Source of the DNA: Gemmobacter sp.
GTDB lineage: Bacteria; Pseudomonadota; Alphaproteobacteria; Rhodobacterales; Rhodobacteraceae
Assembly (NCBI RefSeq): GCF_034676705.1
Contig: NZ_JAUCBS010000013.1
Span: 942,501-1,006,500, forward strand
Direction: 5' to 3'
Length of the DNA stretch: 64,000 nt
Numbering within the stretch: position 1 is the first letter of the stretch; each line of letters starts with the position of its first letter. A model generated the notes under the pieces. That model searched no databases. It worked only from the letters and a program-made list of their open reading frames with translations, and had not been told where the DNA came from. Below, one piece after another: positions 33,696-42,175 of this stretch. A program made the position numbers and the translations under genes.

Positions 33696-34980
33696 CGGGT
33701 TCCTGGGGGGCCTGAGCGACCAGACGCTGGCCGCGCTGCCCTGGGTGTTCGAATTCTGGGCATTGCCGCATCAGTTGCCGCCCGAAGGGGCCTGGAAAAC
33801 CTGGGTCATCCTGGGCGGGCGGGGTGCGGGCAAGACGCGGGCGGGCGCCGAATGGGTGCGCGCCGAGGTCGAAGGCGGCCGCCCCTGCGATGCGGGGCGC
33901 GCACGGCGCGTGGCGCTGGTGGGGGAAACGCTGGACCAGGTGCGCGAGGTGATGATCTTTGGCGACAGCGGGATCATGGCCTGTTCGCCCCCCGACCGGC
34001 GCCCGGAATGGCAGGCGGGGCGGCGGCGGCTGCTGTGGCCCAACGGCGCGGTTGCCGAGATCTATTCGGCGCATGAGCCGGACAGTCTGCGGGGCCCGCA
34101 GTTCGATGCGGCCTGGGTGGACGAGCTGGCCAAGTGGAAAAAGGCGGAAAGCGCCTGGGACATGCTGCAGTTCGCGCTGCGGCTGGGCAGCCATCCGCGG
34201 CAGGTGGTCACGACGACGCCGCAGAATGTGGCGGTGCTGAAGACGATCCTGCGGAACCCCTCGACCGTCGAGACCCATGCGCCGACCGAGGCGAACCGGG
34301 CCTATCTGGCGGCGAGTTTCCTGGAGGAGGTGCGGACGCGCTATGCCGGCACCCGGCTGGGCCGGCAGGAACTGGACGGGGTGCTGCTGGAGGATGCCGA
34401 AGGGGCGTTGTGGACCAGCGCGGGCATCGAGGCGGCGCGGGTGGACAAGGTGCCCCCCTTGGACCGGGTGGTCGTGGCGGTGGACCCGCCGGTCACCGGG
34501 ACCAGCACATCGGACGAATGCGGGATCGTGGTCGTCGGGGTGGAAATGAAAGGCGCGCCACAAGAGTGGCGCGCCTTTGTTCTGGAGGATGCGACGGTGG
34601 CCGGCGCCAGCCCCGACGGCTGGGCCCGCGCGGCGGTGGCGGCGCGCGACCGGCATGGGGCCGAGCGGATCGTGGCCGAGGTCAATCAGGGCGGCGATCT
34701 GGTGGCAAAGGTGATCCGGTCGGTCGATGGCATGGCGCCGGTGAAATCGGTGCGGGCGACGCGCGGCAAGGCGGCGCGGGCCGAGCCGGTGGCGGCGCTG
34801 TATGAGCAGGGCCGGGTGCGGCATGTGCGGGGGCTGGGCGGCCTGGAGGACCAGATGTGCCGCATGACGGTGCAGGGCTATCAGGGGCGGGGCAGCCCGG
34901 ACCGGGTGGATGCGCTGGTCTGGGCGCTGACCGAACTGATGGTCGAGCCGGCAGGCCGGCCCCGGGTGCGGGGGCTGTAG
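33574..34980 (+). CDS. GTA gp2, large terminase (TerL)
   Basis: This 468-residue packaging motor has an N-terminal ATPase with Walker A GGRGAGKT (residues 81-88) and Walker B DAAWVDELA (Asp182/Glu183). The coupling motif is VVTTTPQ, and a C-terminal RNase H-like nuclease has VVVAVDPP (Asp303), IVAEVNQGGD and a distal acidic DRVDALVWAL. ATG 33574 is chosen for GGAGAG 6 bp upstream; ATG 33646 is an alternative with no ribosome site. It cuts and pumps about a headful of host DNA. Confidence 0.93.
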   Translation: MLKNFAETPESWQAAGSSILTRRAMRSGAAWLASATPDQIDGFLGGLSDQTLAALPWVFEFWALPHQLPPEGAWKTWVILGGRGAGKTRAGAEWVRAEVEGGRPCDAGRARRVALVGETLDQVREVMIFGDSGIMACSPPDRRPEWQAGRRRLLWPNGAVAEIYSAHEPDSLRGPQFDAAWVDELAKWKKAESAWDMLQFALRLGSHPRQVVTTTPQNVAVLKTILRNPSTVETHAPTEANRAYLAASFLEEVRTRYAGTRLGRQELDGVLLEDAEGALWTSAGIEAARVDKVPPLDRVVVAVDPPVTGTSTSDECGIVVVGVEMKGAPQEWRAFVLEDATVAGASPDGWARAAVAARDRHGAERIVAEVNQGGDLVAKVIRSVDGMAPVKSVRATRGKAARAEPVAALYEQGRVRHVRGLGGLEDQMCRMTVQGYQGRGSPDRVDALVWALTELMVEPAGRPRVRGL

Positions 34981-34993
34981 GCGCGGGGTGGCG

Positions 34994-35056
34994 GACCCCG
35001 GGGGGCTTCGCGCCCCCCGGACCCCCCGCGGGGTATTTGGAAAAAGGCAAAGATCA
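34994..35056 (+). repeat. Dispersed element, copy 7 (inside the GTA cluster)
   Basis: A CCCCGGGGGG/CCCCCCGG hairpin (about 34997-35020) is followed by ACCCCCCGCGGGGTATTTGG and AAAAAGGCAAAGATCAAGG. It is oriented with terL and starts 14 bp after its stop. The remaining gap to gp3 (35057-35226) shows nothing recognisable. Confidence 0.75.
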
Positions 35057-35226
35057 AGGGGCGCGCCCCTGCTGGGGCGAGAGTGCTGACCCTGCAAGGC
35101 GGCGTGATCGGGTGCGGGGCGGTTGGTCCCTGGTGACATGCGGAAAACGGGGCGTGGCGCGGGTGCAGGTGCGGTTTTGGCAAGCCGGGCCGCTGCTGTG
35201 CCATGCAAAGAGGTCAGGAGCGGCGG

Positions 35227-36399
35227 ATGGTGTTCGATTTTCTAAGGCGAGGGGCGGCGCAGGCGGTGCCGGAGGCCAAGGCCTCGGCCACCGGGCGGGT
35301 GGTGGCGATGGGGACGGGTGGCGTGGCCTGGAGCGCGCGGGACGCGGTTTCGCTGACGCGCAACGGATTTCTGGGCAATCCGGTGGCGTTCCGGGCGGTG
35401 AAGCTGATCGCGGAAAGCGCCGCCGCCCTGCCGCTGGTCGTGCAGGACAGCGAACGGCGCTATGACCTGCATCCGGTGCTGGAGCTGATCCGGCGGCCGA
35501 ACCCGGCGCAGGGGCGGGCGGATTTTCTGGAAGCGGTCTATGGCCACCTGCTGTTGGCGGGCAATGCCTATCTGGAGGCGGTGCCGGGCGCGGGCGGCGT
35601 GGCGGAACTGCATGTGCTGCGGCCCGACCGGATGGCGCTGGTGCCGGGGCCGGATGGCTGGCCGGTGGCCTATGACTATACGGTGGGGGGCCGGAAGCAC
35701 CGTTTCGACATGACGGGCGAGGGGCAGCCGATCTGCCATATCCGGGCGTTCCATCCGCAGGATGACCATTACGGATTCTCGCCCTTGCAGGCGGCGGCGG
35801 TGGCGCTGGATGTGCATTCGAGCGCCAGCCGATGGTCCAAGGCGCTGCTGGACAATGCGGCGCGGCCCTCGGGCGCCATCGTCTACAAGGGACCGGACGG
35901 CGCGGGGGCCCTGAGCGCCGACCAGTATGACCGGCTGTTGTCCGAGATGGAGACCCACCACATGGGCGCGCGCAATGCCGGGCGGCCGATGCTGCTGGAA
36001 GGGGGGCTGGACTGGAAGCCGATGGGGTTCAGTCCCAGCGACATGGAATTCCACCAGACCAAGGAGGCGGCGGCGCGCGAGGTGGCGATTGCCTTTGGCG
36101 TGCCGCCGATGCTGCTGGGGATCCCCGGTGACGCGACCTATGCCAATTACCAGGAGGCGAACCGGGCGTTCTTTCGGCTGACCGTGCTGCCGATGGCGGC
36201 CAAGGTGACGGCGGCGGTGGCGCATTGGCTTTCGGGCTTTGGCGGCGATGTGGTGGAGATCCGGCCGGATCTGGACCAGGTGCCGGCGCTGGCGGCCGAG
36301 CGCGATCAGCAATGGGCGCGGGTGGCGGCGGCCGAATTCCTGACGCTGGCCGAAAAGCGCGCGCTGCTGGGCCTGCCGCCGATGCCGGAGGGGGCATGA
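35227..36399 (+). CDS. GTA gp3, portal protein
   Basis: This 390-residue HK97-type portal protein starts MVFDFLRRGAAQAV. It has AFRAVKLIAESAAALPLVV, GNAYLEA, the LHVLRPDRMALV wing region, and EVAIAFGVPPMLLGIPGDAT YANYQEANRAFF near residue 300. It forms the dodecameric ring through which DNA enters the head. AGGAG at 35216-35220 sets the start; an upstream in-frame ATG at 35203 is less likely. Confidence 0.93.
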   Translation: MVFDFLRRGAAQAVPEAKASATGRVVAMGTGGVAWSARDAVSLTRNGFLGNPVAFRAVKLIAESAAALPLVVQDSERRYDLHPVLELIRRPNPAQGRADFLEAVYGHLLLAGNAYLEAVPGAGGVAELHVLRPDRMALVPGPDGWPVAYDYTVGGRKHRFDMTGEGQPICHIRAFHPQDDHYGFSPLQAAAVALDVHSSASRWSKALLDNAARPSGAIVYKGPDGAGALSADQYDRLLSEMETHHMGARNAGRPMLLEGGLDWKPMGFSPSDMEFHQTKEAAAREVAIAFGVPPMLLGIPGDATYANYQEANRAFFRLTVLPMAAKVTAAVAHWLSGFGGDVVEIRPDLDQVPALAAERDQQWARVAAAEFLTLAEKRALLGLPPMPEGA

Positions 36400-36641
36400 G
36401 CGGGCGGCGATCCCAGGGCGGATCGCGGTTCCTGTATGACAGTTTCGATCCGGCCGAAGCGCGGATCGAGGCGAACGAGCGGGTTTCCGAAGAACGCTGG
36501 AGCGCGCTGGAACGCCGGCTGGGCCAGATCGACGATGCGCTGGAGCGGCTGGAAAAGCGGCTTTGGCTGGGGGTTTACGGGGTGGCGGCCTTTTTGCTGG
36601 CGCAAGGGGCCGAGGCCATTCTGAACGCGGCGATGAAGTAG
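36396..36641 (+). CDS. GTA head formation protein (gp3.5, RCAP_rcc01685-like)
   Basis: This 81-residue protein has a coiled-coil centre (EANERVSEERWSALERRLGQ and IDDALERLEKRLW) and a C-terminal hydrophobic span (GVYGVAAFLLAQGAEAIL). It lies between portal and protease, the position of the small GTA head-formation gene. The ATG overlaps the portal stop (ATGA). Confidence 0.85.
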   Translation: MSGRRSQGGSRFLYDSFDPAEARIEANERVSEERWSALERRLGQIDDALERLEKRLWLGVYGVAAFLLAQGAEAILNAAMK

Positions 36642-36649
36642 GAGGCGAC

Positions 36650-37201
36650 ATGGGATGGGATGACGGGGGCCTGGAACGCAAGTTCCACCGCCCCGAACGG
36701 GGCCTGTCGGTGCAGGAAAACCACCGGATTGCCGGCTATGCCAGCCTGTTCGGCACGGCCGACCAGGCTGGCGATGTGGTGCTGCCGGGCGCCTATGCGG
36801 CATCGCTGGCCGGGCTGGCGGGGCGGGGCGCGGTGAAGATGCTGTGGCAGCACGACCCGGCGCAACCGATCGGCGTCTGGGACGAGGTGCGCGAGGATGA
36901 CCGCGGCCTGTGGGTCTCTGGCCGGTTGCTGCCCGAGGTGGCGAAGGGCCGCGAGGCGGCGGCGCTGATTGCTGCGGGCGCGGTCGATGGGCTGTCCATC
37001 GGATATCGCACCAAGCGGGCGGAAAAGGACGGCAAGGGGCGCAGGCTGCTTGCCGAGGTGGAGCTGTGGGAAGTGTCGCTGGTGACGTTCCCCATGCTGC
37101 CATCGGCGCGGGTGCAGGCCAAGGCCGAGGCCGGGCCGGACCTGATCGGAATGCTCACCGACGCCTTTGCCGGCGCGCGGCGCGAGCTGGCGGGCCGCTA
37201 G
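36650..37201 (+). CDS. GTA gp4, prohead protease
   Basis: This 183-residue HK97-family serine protease has IAGYASLFGTADQAGDVVLP, KMLWQHDPAQPIGVWDEV (His) and AGAVDGLSIGYRTKRAE (Ser in LSIGY), then ELWEVSLVTFPM. It cleaves the capsid N-terminal scaffold. GGAGG at 36641-36645 precedes the ATG. Confidence 0.93.
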   Translation: MGWDDGGLERKFHRPERGLSVQENHRIAGYASLFGTADQAGDVVLPGAYAASLAGLAGRGAVKMLWQHDPAQPIGVWDEVREDDRGLWVSGRLLPEVAKGREAAALIAAGAVDGLSIGYRTKRAEKDGKGRRLLAEVELWEVSLVTFPMLPSARVQAKAEAGPDLIGMLTDAFAGARRELAGR

Positions 37202-37228
37202 GGCCATTTGCGGAAGAAGGAGAGTGGG

Positions 37229-38407
37229 ATGACCGAGCTGAAGTCTCGGACCGGGGAAGATCTGCCCGGTGCGGCGGCCCGCGGAGTGGCGGGGCTGCTG
37301 GAAGAATTCACCGGCTTTCAGGCCGAAGTGAAGAAACGTCTGCAACAAACGGAAGAGCGTGTGACGATGCTGGATCGCAAGACCATGGCCCATGGCCGCC
37401 CCGCCCTGTCGATGGCCGCCGATATCGAGGTGCCCCACCGCAAGGCGTTCGATGCCTATTTGCGCTGCGGCGATGACGATGGCCTGCGGGGCCTGGTGCT
37501 GGAAGGCAAGGGCCTGAACACCACTGTCAATGCCGAAGGCGGTTATCTGGTGGACCCGAAGACGGCGGATACCATCCGTGCCGTGCTGACCACCACGTCC
37601 TCGCTGCGCCAGATCGCCAATGTGGTGCAGGTCGAGGCCACGAGCTTTGACGTGCTGGTGGATCGCGGCGATGTGGGCCATGGCTGGGGCGCCGAGACCA
37701 CCTCGGTTGCCGAGACCGGGACGGCGCAGATCGAGCGGATTTCCATCCCGCTGCACGAGCTGAACGCCATGCCCAAGGCCAGCCAGCGCCTGCTGGACGA
37801 TGCGGCGTTTGATATCGAAGGCTGGCTGGCCGGCCGCATCGCCGACCGCTTTGCCCGGGCCGAGGCGGCGGCATTCGTCGGCGGCGATGGCGACAACAAG
37901 CCGACCGGGTTCCTGGACCGCGCCCCGGTGCCCGAGGCGAGCTGGGCCTGGGGCGCGCTGGGCTATGTCGCCACGGGTGTGGCGGGCGATTTCGACGCGA
38001 CCGATCCGGCGGACGCCATCGTCGATCTGGTCTATGCGCTGGATGCGGGCTACCGCGCCAACGGCACCTTCGTGATGAATTCGAAAACCGCCGGTGCGGT
38101 GCGCAAGATGAAGGACAACGATGGCCGCTTCCTGTGGGCCGATGGGCTGGCAGCGGGGGAACCCGCGCGACTGATGGGCTATCCGGTGCTGATTGCCGAG
38201 GACATGCCCGATATCGGTGCCGGCGCCTATGCGATGGCGTTCGGCGATTTCAAGGCCGGCTATACCATTGCCGAACGCCCCGATCTGCGCGTGCTGCGCG
38301 ATCCGTTCAGCGCCAAGCCCCATGTGCTGTTCTATGCCACCAAGCGCGTGGGCGGTGATGTCAGCGATTTTGCCGCGATCAAGCTGCTGAGGTTCGCCGT
38401 TTCCTGA
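37229..38407 (+). CDS. GTA gp5, major capsid protein
   Basis: This 392-residue HK97-fold capsid has a helical N-terminal scaffold (FQAEVKKRLQQTEERVTM; about 1-110) expected to be removed by gp4. The mature part then shows LNTTVNAEGGYLVDPKTADT, QERISIPLHELNAMPKASQ-type E-loop region, and GYTIAERPDLRVLRDPFSAK near the end. The start MTELKSRTG at 37229 has AAGGAGAG upstream; ATG 37208 is in frame but poorly placed. Confidence 0.93.
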   Translation: MTELKSRTGEDLPGAAARGVAGLLEEFTGFQAEVKKRLQQTEERVTMLDRKTMAHGRPALSMAADIEVPHRKAFDAYLRCGDDDGLRGLVLEGKGLNTTVNAEGGYLVDPKTADTIRAVLTTTSSLRQIANVVQVEATSFDVLVDRGDVGHGWGAETTSVAETGTAQIERISIPLHELNAMPKASQRLLDDAAFDIEGWLAGRIADRFARAEAAAFVGGDGDNKPTGFLDRAPVPEASWAWGALGYVATGVAGDFDATDPADAIVDLVYALDAGYRANGTFVMNSKTAGAVRKMKDNDGRFLWADGLAAGEPARLMGYPVLIAEDMPDIGAGAYAMAFGDFKAGYTIAERPDLRVLRDPFSAKPHVLFYATKRVGGDVSDFAAIKLLRFAVS

Positions 38408-38421
38408 CGGTGACCAGGTCC

Positions 38422-38513
38422 GGCGGCGGATGACGCCGCCGGGCGGGCGCGCATCCTTGAACGGTGTTGTCTAGCATACCCCTCCGTCCGAGCGGCGCCG
38501 GGGATGCGCGCCC
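38422..38513 (+). other. Stem-loops after the capsid gene
   Basis: A 7-bp stem GGCGGCG/CGCCGCC (38422-38428/38434-38440) is followed by a perfect 12-bp inverted repeat GGGCGCGCATCC (38445-38456) / GGATGCGCGCCC (38502-38513) around a 45-nt loop. No T run follows. They lie in the 132-bp gap before gp6 and may stabilise the capsid mRNA or reduce read-through. Confidence 0.55.
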
Positions 38514-38539
38514 CCTGAGGAGGAGTAGGAGAGCGGGAC

Positions 38540-39124
38540 ATGATGCTGACGGAACAGGAGCCGGTGCCCGATGCCGCGCTGCCGGTGCAGGCGATGAAGG
38601 ACCATCTGCGGCTGGGATCGGGCTTTGCCGATGACGGGATGCAGGATGCGCTGATCCGGGGCTATCTGCGGGCGGCCCTGGCGGCGGTGGAAGGCCGGAT
38701 CGGCAAGGCCCTGATCGCGCGGCGGTTTTCGCTGGTGCTGGGGCGGTGGCGCGATGCGGGGTCGCAGGCGCTGCCGCTGGCGCCGGTATCGGCGGTGGTG
38801 TCGGTGACGCTGGTGGATGCAGGTGAGCCGGTGGTGCTGGCGCCCGCGCGCTGGCGGCTGGAGGCCGACATGCACCGCCCGCGGCTGGTGGCGGTGGGGG
38901 CGCTGTTGCCCGAGATCGCCGACGGTGGCCGAGCGGAAGTGGTGTTTGACGCGGGCTTTGGGCCTTGGGCGGCGGTGCCGGCCGATCTGCGGCAGGCGGT
39001 CATGCTGCTGGCGGCGCAATATCACGAATTGCGCCACGAGAGCGGCGTGGCGGCGATGCCGTTCGGCGTGATGGCGCTGATCGAACGCTGGCGCACGGTG
39101 CGGGTGCTGGGGGGCGGGGCATGA
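38540..39124 (+). CDS. GTA gp6, head-tail connector protein
   Basis: This 194-residue protein has the N-terminal helical pattern of gp6-like/phiE125 gp8-like connectors (QAMKDHLRLGSGFADDGMQD followed by ALIRGYLRAALAAVEGRIGK). A C-terminal helix PADLRQAVMLLAAQYHELRH follows. It makes the adaptor ring under the portal. GAGGAG lies about 20 bp upstream, with GAGAGCGGG nearer to the ATG. Confidence 0.87.
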   Translation: MMLTEQEPVPDAALPVQAMKDHLRLGSGFADDGMQDALIRGYLRAALAAVEGRIGKALIARRFSLVLGRWRDAGSQALPLAPVSAVVSVTLVDAGEPVVLAPARWRLEADMHRPRLVAVGALLPEIADGGRAEVVFDAGFGPWAAVPADLRQAVMLLAAQYHELRHESGVAAMPFGVMALIERWRTVRVLGGGA

Positions 39125-39459
39125 GCGCGCCGCGTCTGACCCGGCGCATGGTGCTGGAGGCGCGGTCCGAGGTGCCGGATGGTGCCGGCGGGTTTGCGGT
39201 GGCCTGGGTCGCGCTGGGCGAGGTCTGGGCGGCGGTCGTGCCGGGCACGGGCCGCGAAGGCGGGGCCGAGGCGGTGAGCCTGGGCGAGGTGGCGGTGAAG
39301 ATCACGCTGCGGGGCGCGCCCGAAGGAGCGCCGTCGCGGCCGCTGCCAGGGCAAAGGTTGCGCGAGGGGGGGCGGCTGTTCCCCATTCTGGCGGTGACCG
39401 AGGCCGATGCGGCGGGGCGGTATCTGACCTGTTTTGCCCGCGAGGAGGTGCCGGCATGA
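39121..39459 (+). CDS. GTA gp7, head closure protein
   Basis: This 112-residue beta-rich protein matches phage head-tail joining proteins by order and content (VWAAVVPGTGREGGAEAVSL; GGRLFPILAVTEADAAGRYL). It seals the connector after packaging. ATG 39121 overlaps the gp6 stop (ATGA), and its own stop overlaps gp8 similarly. Confidence 0.82.
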   Translation: MSAPRLTRRMVLEARSEVPDGAGGFAVAWVALGEVWAAVVPGTGREGGAEAVSLGEVAVKITLRGAPEGAPSRPLPGQRLREGGRLFPILAVTEADAAGRYLTCFAREEVPA

Positions 39460-39854
39460 GCTATGCGGCGGCGGCTGCCTTGCAGGCGGCGATCTATGAC
39501 CGGCTGGCGGGTTGGCCGGCGCTGGCCGGGGTGCCCGTGCTGGATGCGGTGCCGGCCGGGCAGGCGCCCGAAACCTATGTGCTGATCGGGCCCGAGGAGG
39601 CGCGCGAGGCAGCGGACGGCTCGGGCGGCGGGGCCGAACATCGGCTGGTGCTGAGCGTGGTCAGCCGCGCGCAGGGCTTTGCGGCGGCCAAGGGCGTGGC
39701 GGTGGCGATTTCCGACGCGCTGGAGGACGCGGCGCCCGCGATGGCGCGGGGGCGCCTGGTGGGGCTGTGGTTCCTGCGCGCGCGGGCGTTGCGGCTGGAC
39801 AACGGCGCGCTGCGGCGGATCGACCTGACCTATCGGGCGCGGGTCGAGCTGTAG
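39456..39854 (+). CDS. GTA gp8, tail terminator (DUF3168)
   Basis: This 132-residue DUF3168 protein (ALQAAIYDRLAGWPALAGVP; HRLVLSVVSRAQGFAAAKGV) caps the tail tube and joins it to the head. ATG 39456 overlaps the gp7 stop. Confidence 0.85.
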   Translation: MSYAAAAALQAAIYDRLAGWPALAGVPVLDAVPAGQAPETYVLIGPEEAREAADGSGGGAEHRLVLSVVSRAQGFAAAKGVAVAISDALEDAAPAMARGRLVGLWFLRARALRLDNGALRRIDLTYRARVEL

Positions 39855-39932
39855 GGCGCTTGCGCTTTTGCGACATTCTGGGGGTCACAGGCGGCACCTG
39901 TGGCCGGTTGCTTATGAAAATCGGAGAAACCC

Positions 39933-40346
39933 ATGGCGGTGCAGAACGGCAAGGATCTTTTGCTGAAGGTCGATCTTTCGGACGATGGCCAGTTCGAGAC
40001 GGTGGCGGGCCTGCGGGCGACGCGCATCAGCTTCAACGCCGAAACGGTGGATGTGACGAGCCTGGAATCCACCGGGGGCTGGCGCGAACTGCTGGCGGGG
40101 GCGGGGGTGAAAAGTGCCTCGATCTCGGGTTCGGGCGTGTTCCGCGATGCGGCGACCGATGCGCGGGCGCGGCAGATCTTCTTTGATGGCGAGACGCCGG
40201 AGTTCCAGGTGGTGATCCCGGACTTCGGCATCGTCGAAGGCCCGTTCCAGATCACCAGCATCGAATATGCCGGCAGCCACAATGGCGAGGCGACCTATGC
40301 GCTGAGCCTTGCCTCGGCCGGGGTGCTGGAGTTCGTGGCGCTGTGA
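39933..40346 (+). CDS. GTA gp9, major tail protein
   Basis: This 137-residue tail tube subunit (MAVQNGKDLLLKVDLSDDG; TVDVTSLESTGGWRELLAGA) has the beta-sandwich tail-tube pattern of the TIGR02126-like phage major tail family. The 78-bp leader contains a small stem (CACAGG/CCTGTG) and GGAG ahead of the ATG, allowing separate translation at high level. Confidence 0.9.
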   Translation: MAVQNGKDLLLKVDLSDDGQFETVAGLRATRISFNAETVDVTSLESTGGWRELLAGAGVKSASISGSGVFRDAATDARARQIFFDGETPEFQVVIPDFGIVEGPFQITSIEYAGSHNGEATYALSLASAGVLEFVAL

Positions 40347-40693
40347 GCGTGAACCCCTGGGCAGGTGAGGTGGCGGTGGTGATCGACGGTCAGCCGCAGC
40401 GCGCCCGGCTGACGCTGGGCGCGCTGGCAGAGCTGGAGGCGGCGATGCAGGCGGGCAGCCTGATCGAACTGGTCGAGCGGTTCGAGGCGGGCCGGTTTTC
40501 GGCCCGCGACGTGCTGGCGGTGCTGCTGGCGGGGCTGCGCGGCGGCGGCTGGCCGGGTTCGGCGGCCGATCTGGCGCAGGCCGAGGTGGCAGGCGGGCCG
40601 GTGGGTGCGGCGCGGGTGGCGGCGCAGCTGCTGGCCCGCGCCTTTGCCCTGCCCGGGGAGGGCGCATGCGGCGCATCGACTGGGCCGGGTTGA
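40343..40693 (+). CDS. GTA gp10, tail assembly/gene transfer agent family protein
   Basis: This 116-residue protein has a short beta start (AVVIDGQPQRARLTLGALAE) and a helical remainder (LIELVERFEAGRFSARDVLA). It occupies the position of the tail-assembly chaperone G-like gene. GTG 40343 overlaps the gp9 stop (GTGA). Its end overlaps the next small gene by 28 bp, an arrangement reminiscent of G/GT tail chaperones. Confidence 0.8.
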   Translation: MSVNPWAGEVAVVIDGQPQRARLTLGALAELEAAMQAGSLIELVERFEAGRFSARDVLAVLLAGLRGGGWPGSAADLAQAEVAGGPVGAARVAAQLLARAFALPGEGACGASTGPG

Positions 40694-40890
40694 TGCGGGT
40701 GGGGCTGGGGCGGCGCGAGGCGGGCGGGCTGGGGCTGACCCCGGCCGAGTTCTGGCGCCTGACCCCGGTGGAATTGCGGATCATGCTGGGGATTGGCGAG
40801 GCCGAGGCGCCGGTCGGGCGGGCCCGGCTGGAGGCGCTGATGGCGGCTTTCCCCGATGGCAGGACAGGAGGCGGGAATGGCGGATGTTGA
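40666..40890 (+). CDS. GTA gp10.1, tail assembly chaperone (rcc01693-like)
   Basis: This 74-residue protein (MRRIDWAGLMRVGLGRREAG; LTPAEFWRLTPVELRIMLGI) matches the short phage tail assembly chaperone of the TAC family found between gp10 and the tape measure in GTAs. It overlaps gp10 at its start and the tape measure gene at its end. Confidence 0.85.
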   Translation: MRRIDWAGLMRVGLGRREAGGLGLTPAEFWRLTPVELRIMLGIGEAEAPVGRARLEALMAAFPDGRTGGGNGGC

Positions 40891-41530
40891 CAGCCTGTCG
40901 GAGCAGCTGACGGCGCTGGAGGCGAGCCTGGGCGGCGCGCAGGCGATGACGGCGGCCTTCGACGGCGAATTGCGGCGGATGCAGGAGAGCATGGTGTTCA
41001 CCGGCCGCGAGGTCGGCAGCCTGACGGTGGGCATCGGCGGCGGCTTGCGGCGGGCGTTCGACGGGCTGGTGTTCGACGGGCTGAAACTGTCGGACGCGCT
41101 GCGGCAGGTGGCGCAGTCGATGGTCAGCAGCGTTTACAACACGGCGATGCGGCCCGTGCAGAACGCGGTCGGCGGCGCGATTGCGGGGGGGATCAATTCG
41201 CTGCTGTCGGGGCTGATGCCGTTTGCGAACGGCGGGGCGTTCAGCCAGGGCCGGGTGATGCCCTTCGCGCAGGGCGGTGTCGTGACCTCGCCTGTCGCCT
41301 TCCCGATGCGGGGTGGAACCGGCCTGATGGGCGAGGCGGGGCCAGAGGCGATCATGCCGCTGGCGCGCGGCGCGGATGGCCGGCTGGGCGTGGTGGCCAG
41401 CGGCGGGGGCCGGGCAGTGAGCGTGGTGATGAACATCTCCACCCCCGATGTGACCGGGTTCCAGCGCAGCCAGAGCCAGATCGCGGCGCAGGTGAACCGG
41501 GCGCTGGCGCGCGGGCAGAGGAACGGGTGA
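40877..41530 (+). CDS. GTA gp11, tail tape measure protein
   Basis: This 217-residue protein is very short for a tape measure, as expected for the stubby GTA tail. It has an N-terminal helical part (SLSEQLTALEASLGGAQAMT), a central Gly/Ala-rich hydrophobic region (NAVGGAIAGGINSLLSGLM) and repeated FANGGAF/FAQGGVV motifs typical of tape measure C-termini. AGGAGG at 40867-40872 fixes the start at 40877. Confidence 0.87.
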   Translation: MADVDSLSEQLTALEASLGGAQAMTAAFDGELRRMQESMVFTGREVGSLTVGIGGGLRRAFDGLVFDGLKLSDALRQVAQSMVSSVYNTAMRPVQNAVGGAIAGGINSLLSGLMPFANGGAFSQGRVMPFAQGGVVTSPVAFPMRGGTGLMGEAGPEAIMPLARGADGRLGVVASGGGRAVSVVMNISTPDVTGFQRSQSQIAAQVNRALARGQRNG

Positions 41531-41542
41531 CGGAGTATCCAG

Positions 41543-42175
41543 ATGGCATTCCACGAGGTGAGGTTTCCCGCCAACCTGAGCTTTGGCTCGGTCGGTGGGC
41601 CGGAGCGGCGCACGGAAATCGTGACGCTGGCCAGCGGGTTCGAGGAAAGGAACAGCCCCTGGGCGCAATCGCGCCGGCGCTATGATGCGGGGCTGGGGCT
41701 GCGGTCGCTGGATGATGTGGCGGCGCTGGTGGCGTTTTTCGAGGCGCGGGCAGGGCAATTGCACGGGTTCCGCTGGAAGGACTGGGCGGATTTCAAATCC
41801 TGCGCGCCCAAGGCGGTGCCGGGGGACCGGGACCAGATCCTGGGCCATGGCGATGGGGCAACGCGGGTGTTCGCGCTGCGCAAGGCTTACGAATCGGGTG
41901 CGCAGGTGCATTGGCGGCCGGTGGTCAAGCCGGTGGCGGGCACGGTGCGGGTGAGCCTGGCGGGCCGGCCCATGGTAGAGACCGAGGCCTGGGCGGTGGA
42001 TGTGGCGACCGGGCTGATCACATTCGCCGATCCGGTGCCCGATGGCGTCGAGGTGCGGGCGGGGTTTGAATTCGACGTGCCGGTGCGGTTCGATACCGAC
42101 CGGATCGCGGTCTCCGTCGCCTCGTTCCAGGCGGGGGATGTGCCGGCGGTGCCGGTGGTGGAGGTACGGATATGA
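41543..42175 (+). CDS. GTA gp12, distal tail protein (DUF2460)
   Basis: This 210-residue DUF2460 protein (MAFHEVRFPANLSFGSVGGP; FFEARAGQLHGFRWKDWADF; HWRPVVKPVAGTVRVSL) forms the ring between tail tube and hub. Its stop overlaps the gp13 start (ATGA at 42172-42175). Confidence 0.9.
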   Translation: MAFHEVRFPANLSFGSVGGPERRTEIVTLASGFEERNSPWAQSRRRYDAGLGLRSLDDVAALVAFFEARAGQLHGFRWKDWADFKSCAPKAVPGDRDQILGHGDGATRVFALRKAYESGAQVHWRPVVKPVAGTVRVSLAGRPMVETEAWAVDVATGLITFADPVPDGVEVRAGFEFDVPVRFDTDRIAVSVASFQAGDVPAVPVVEVRI

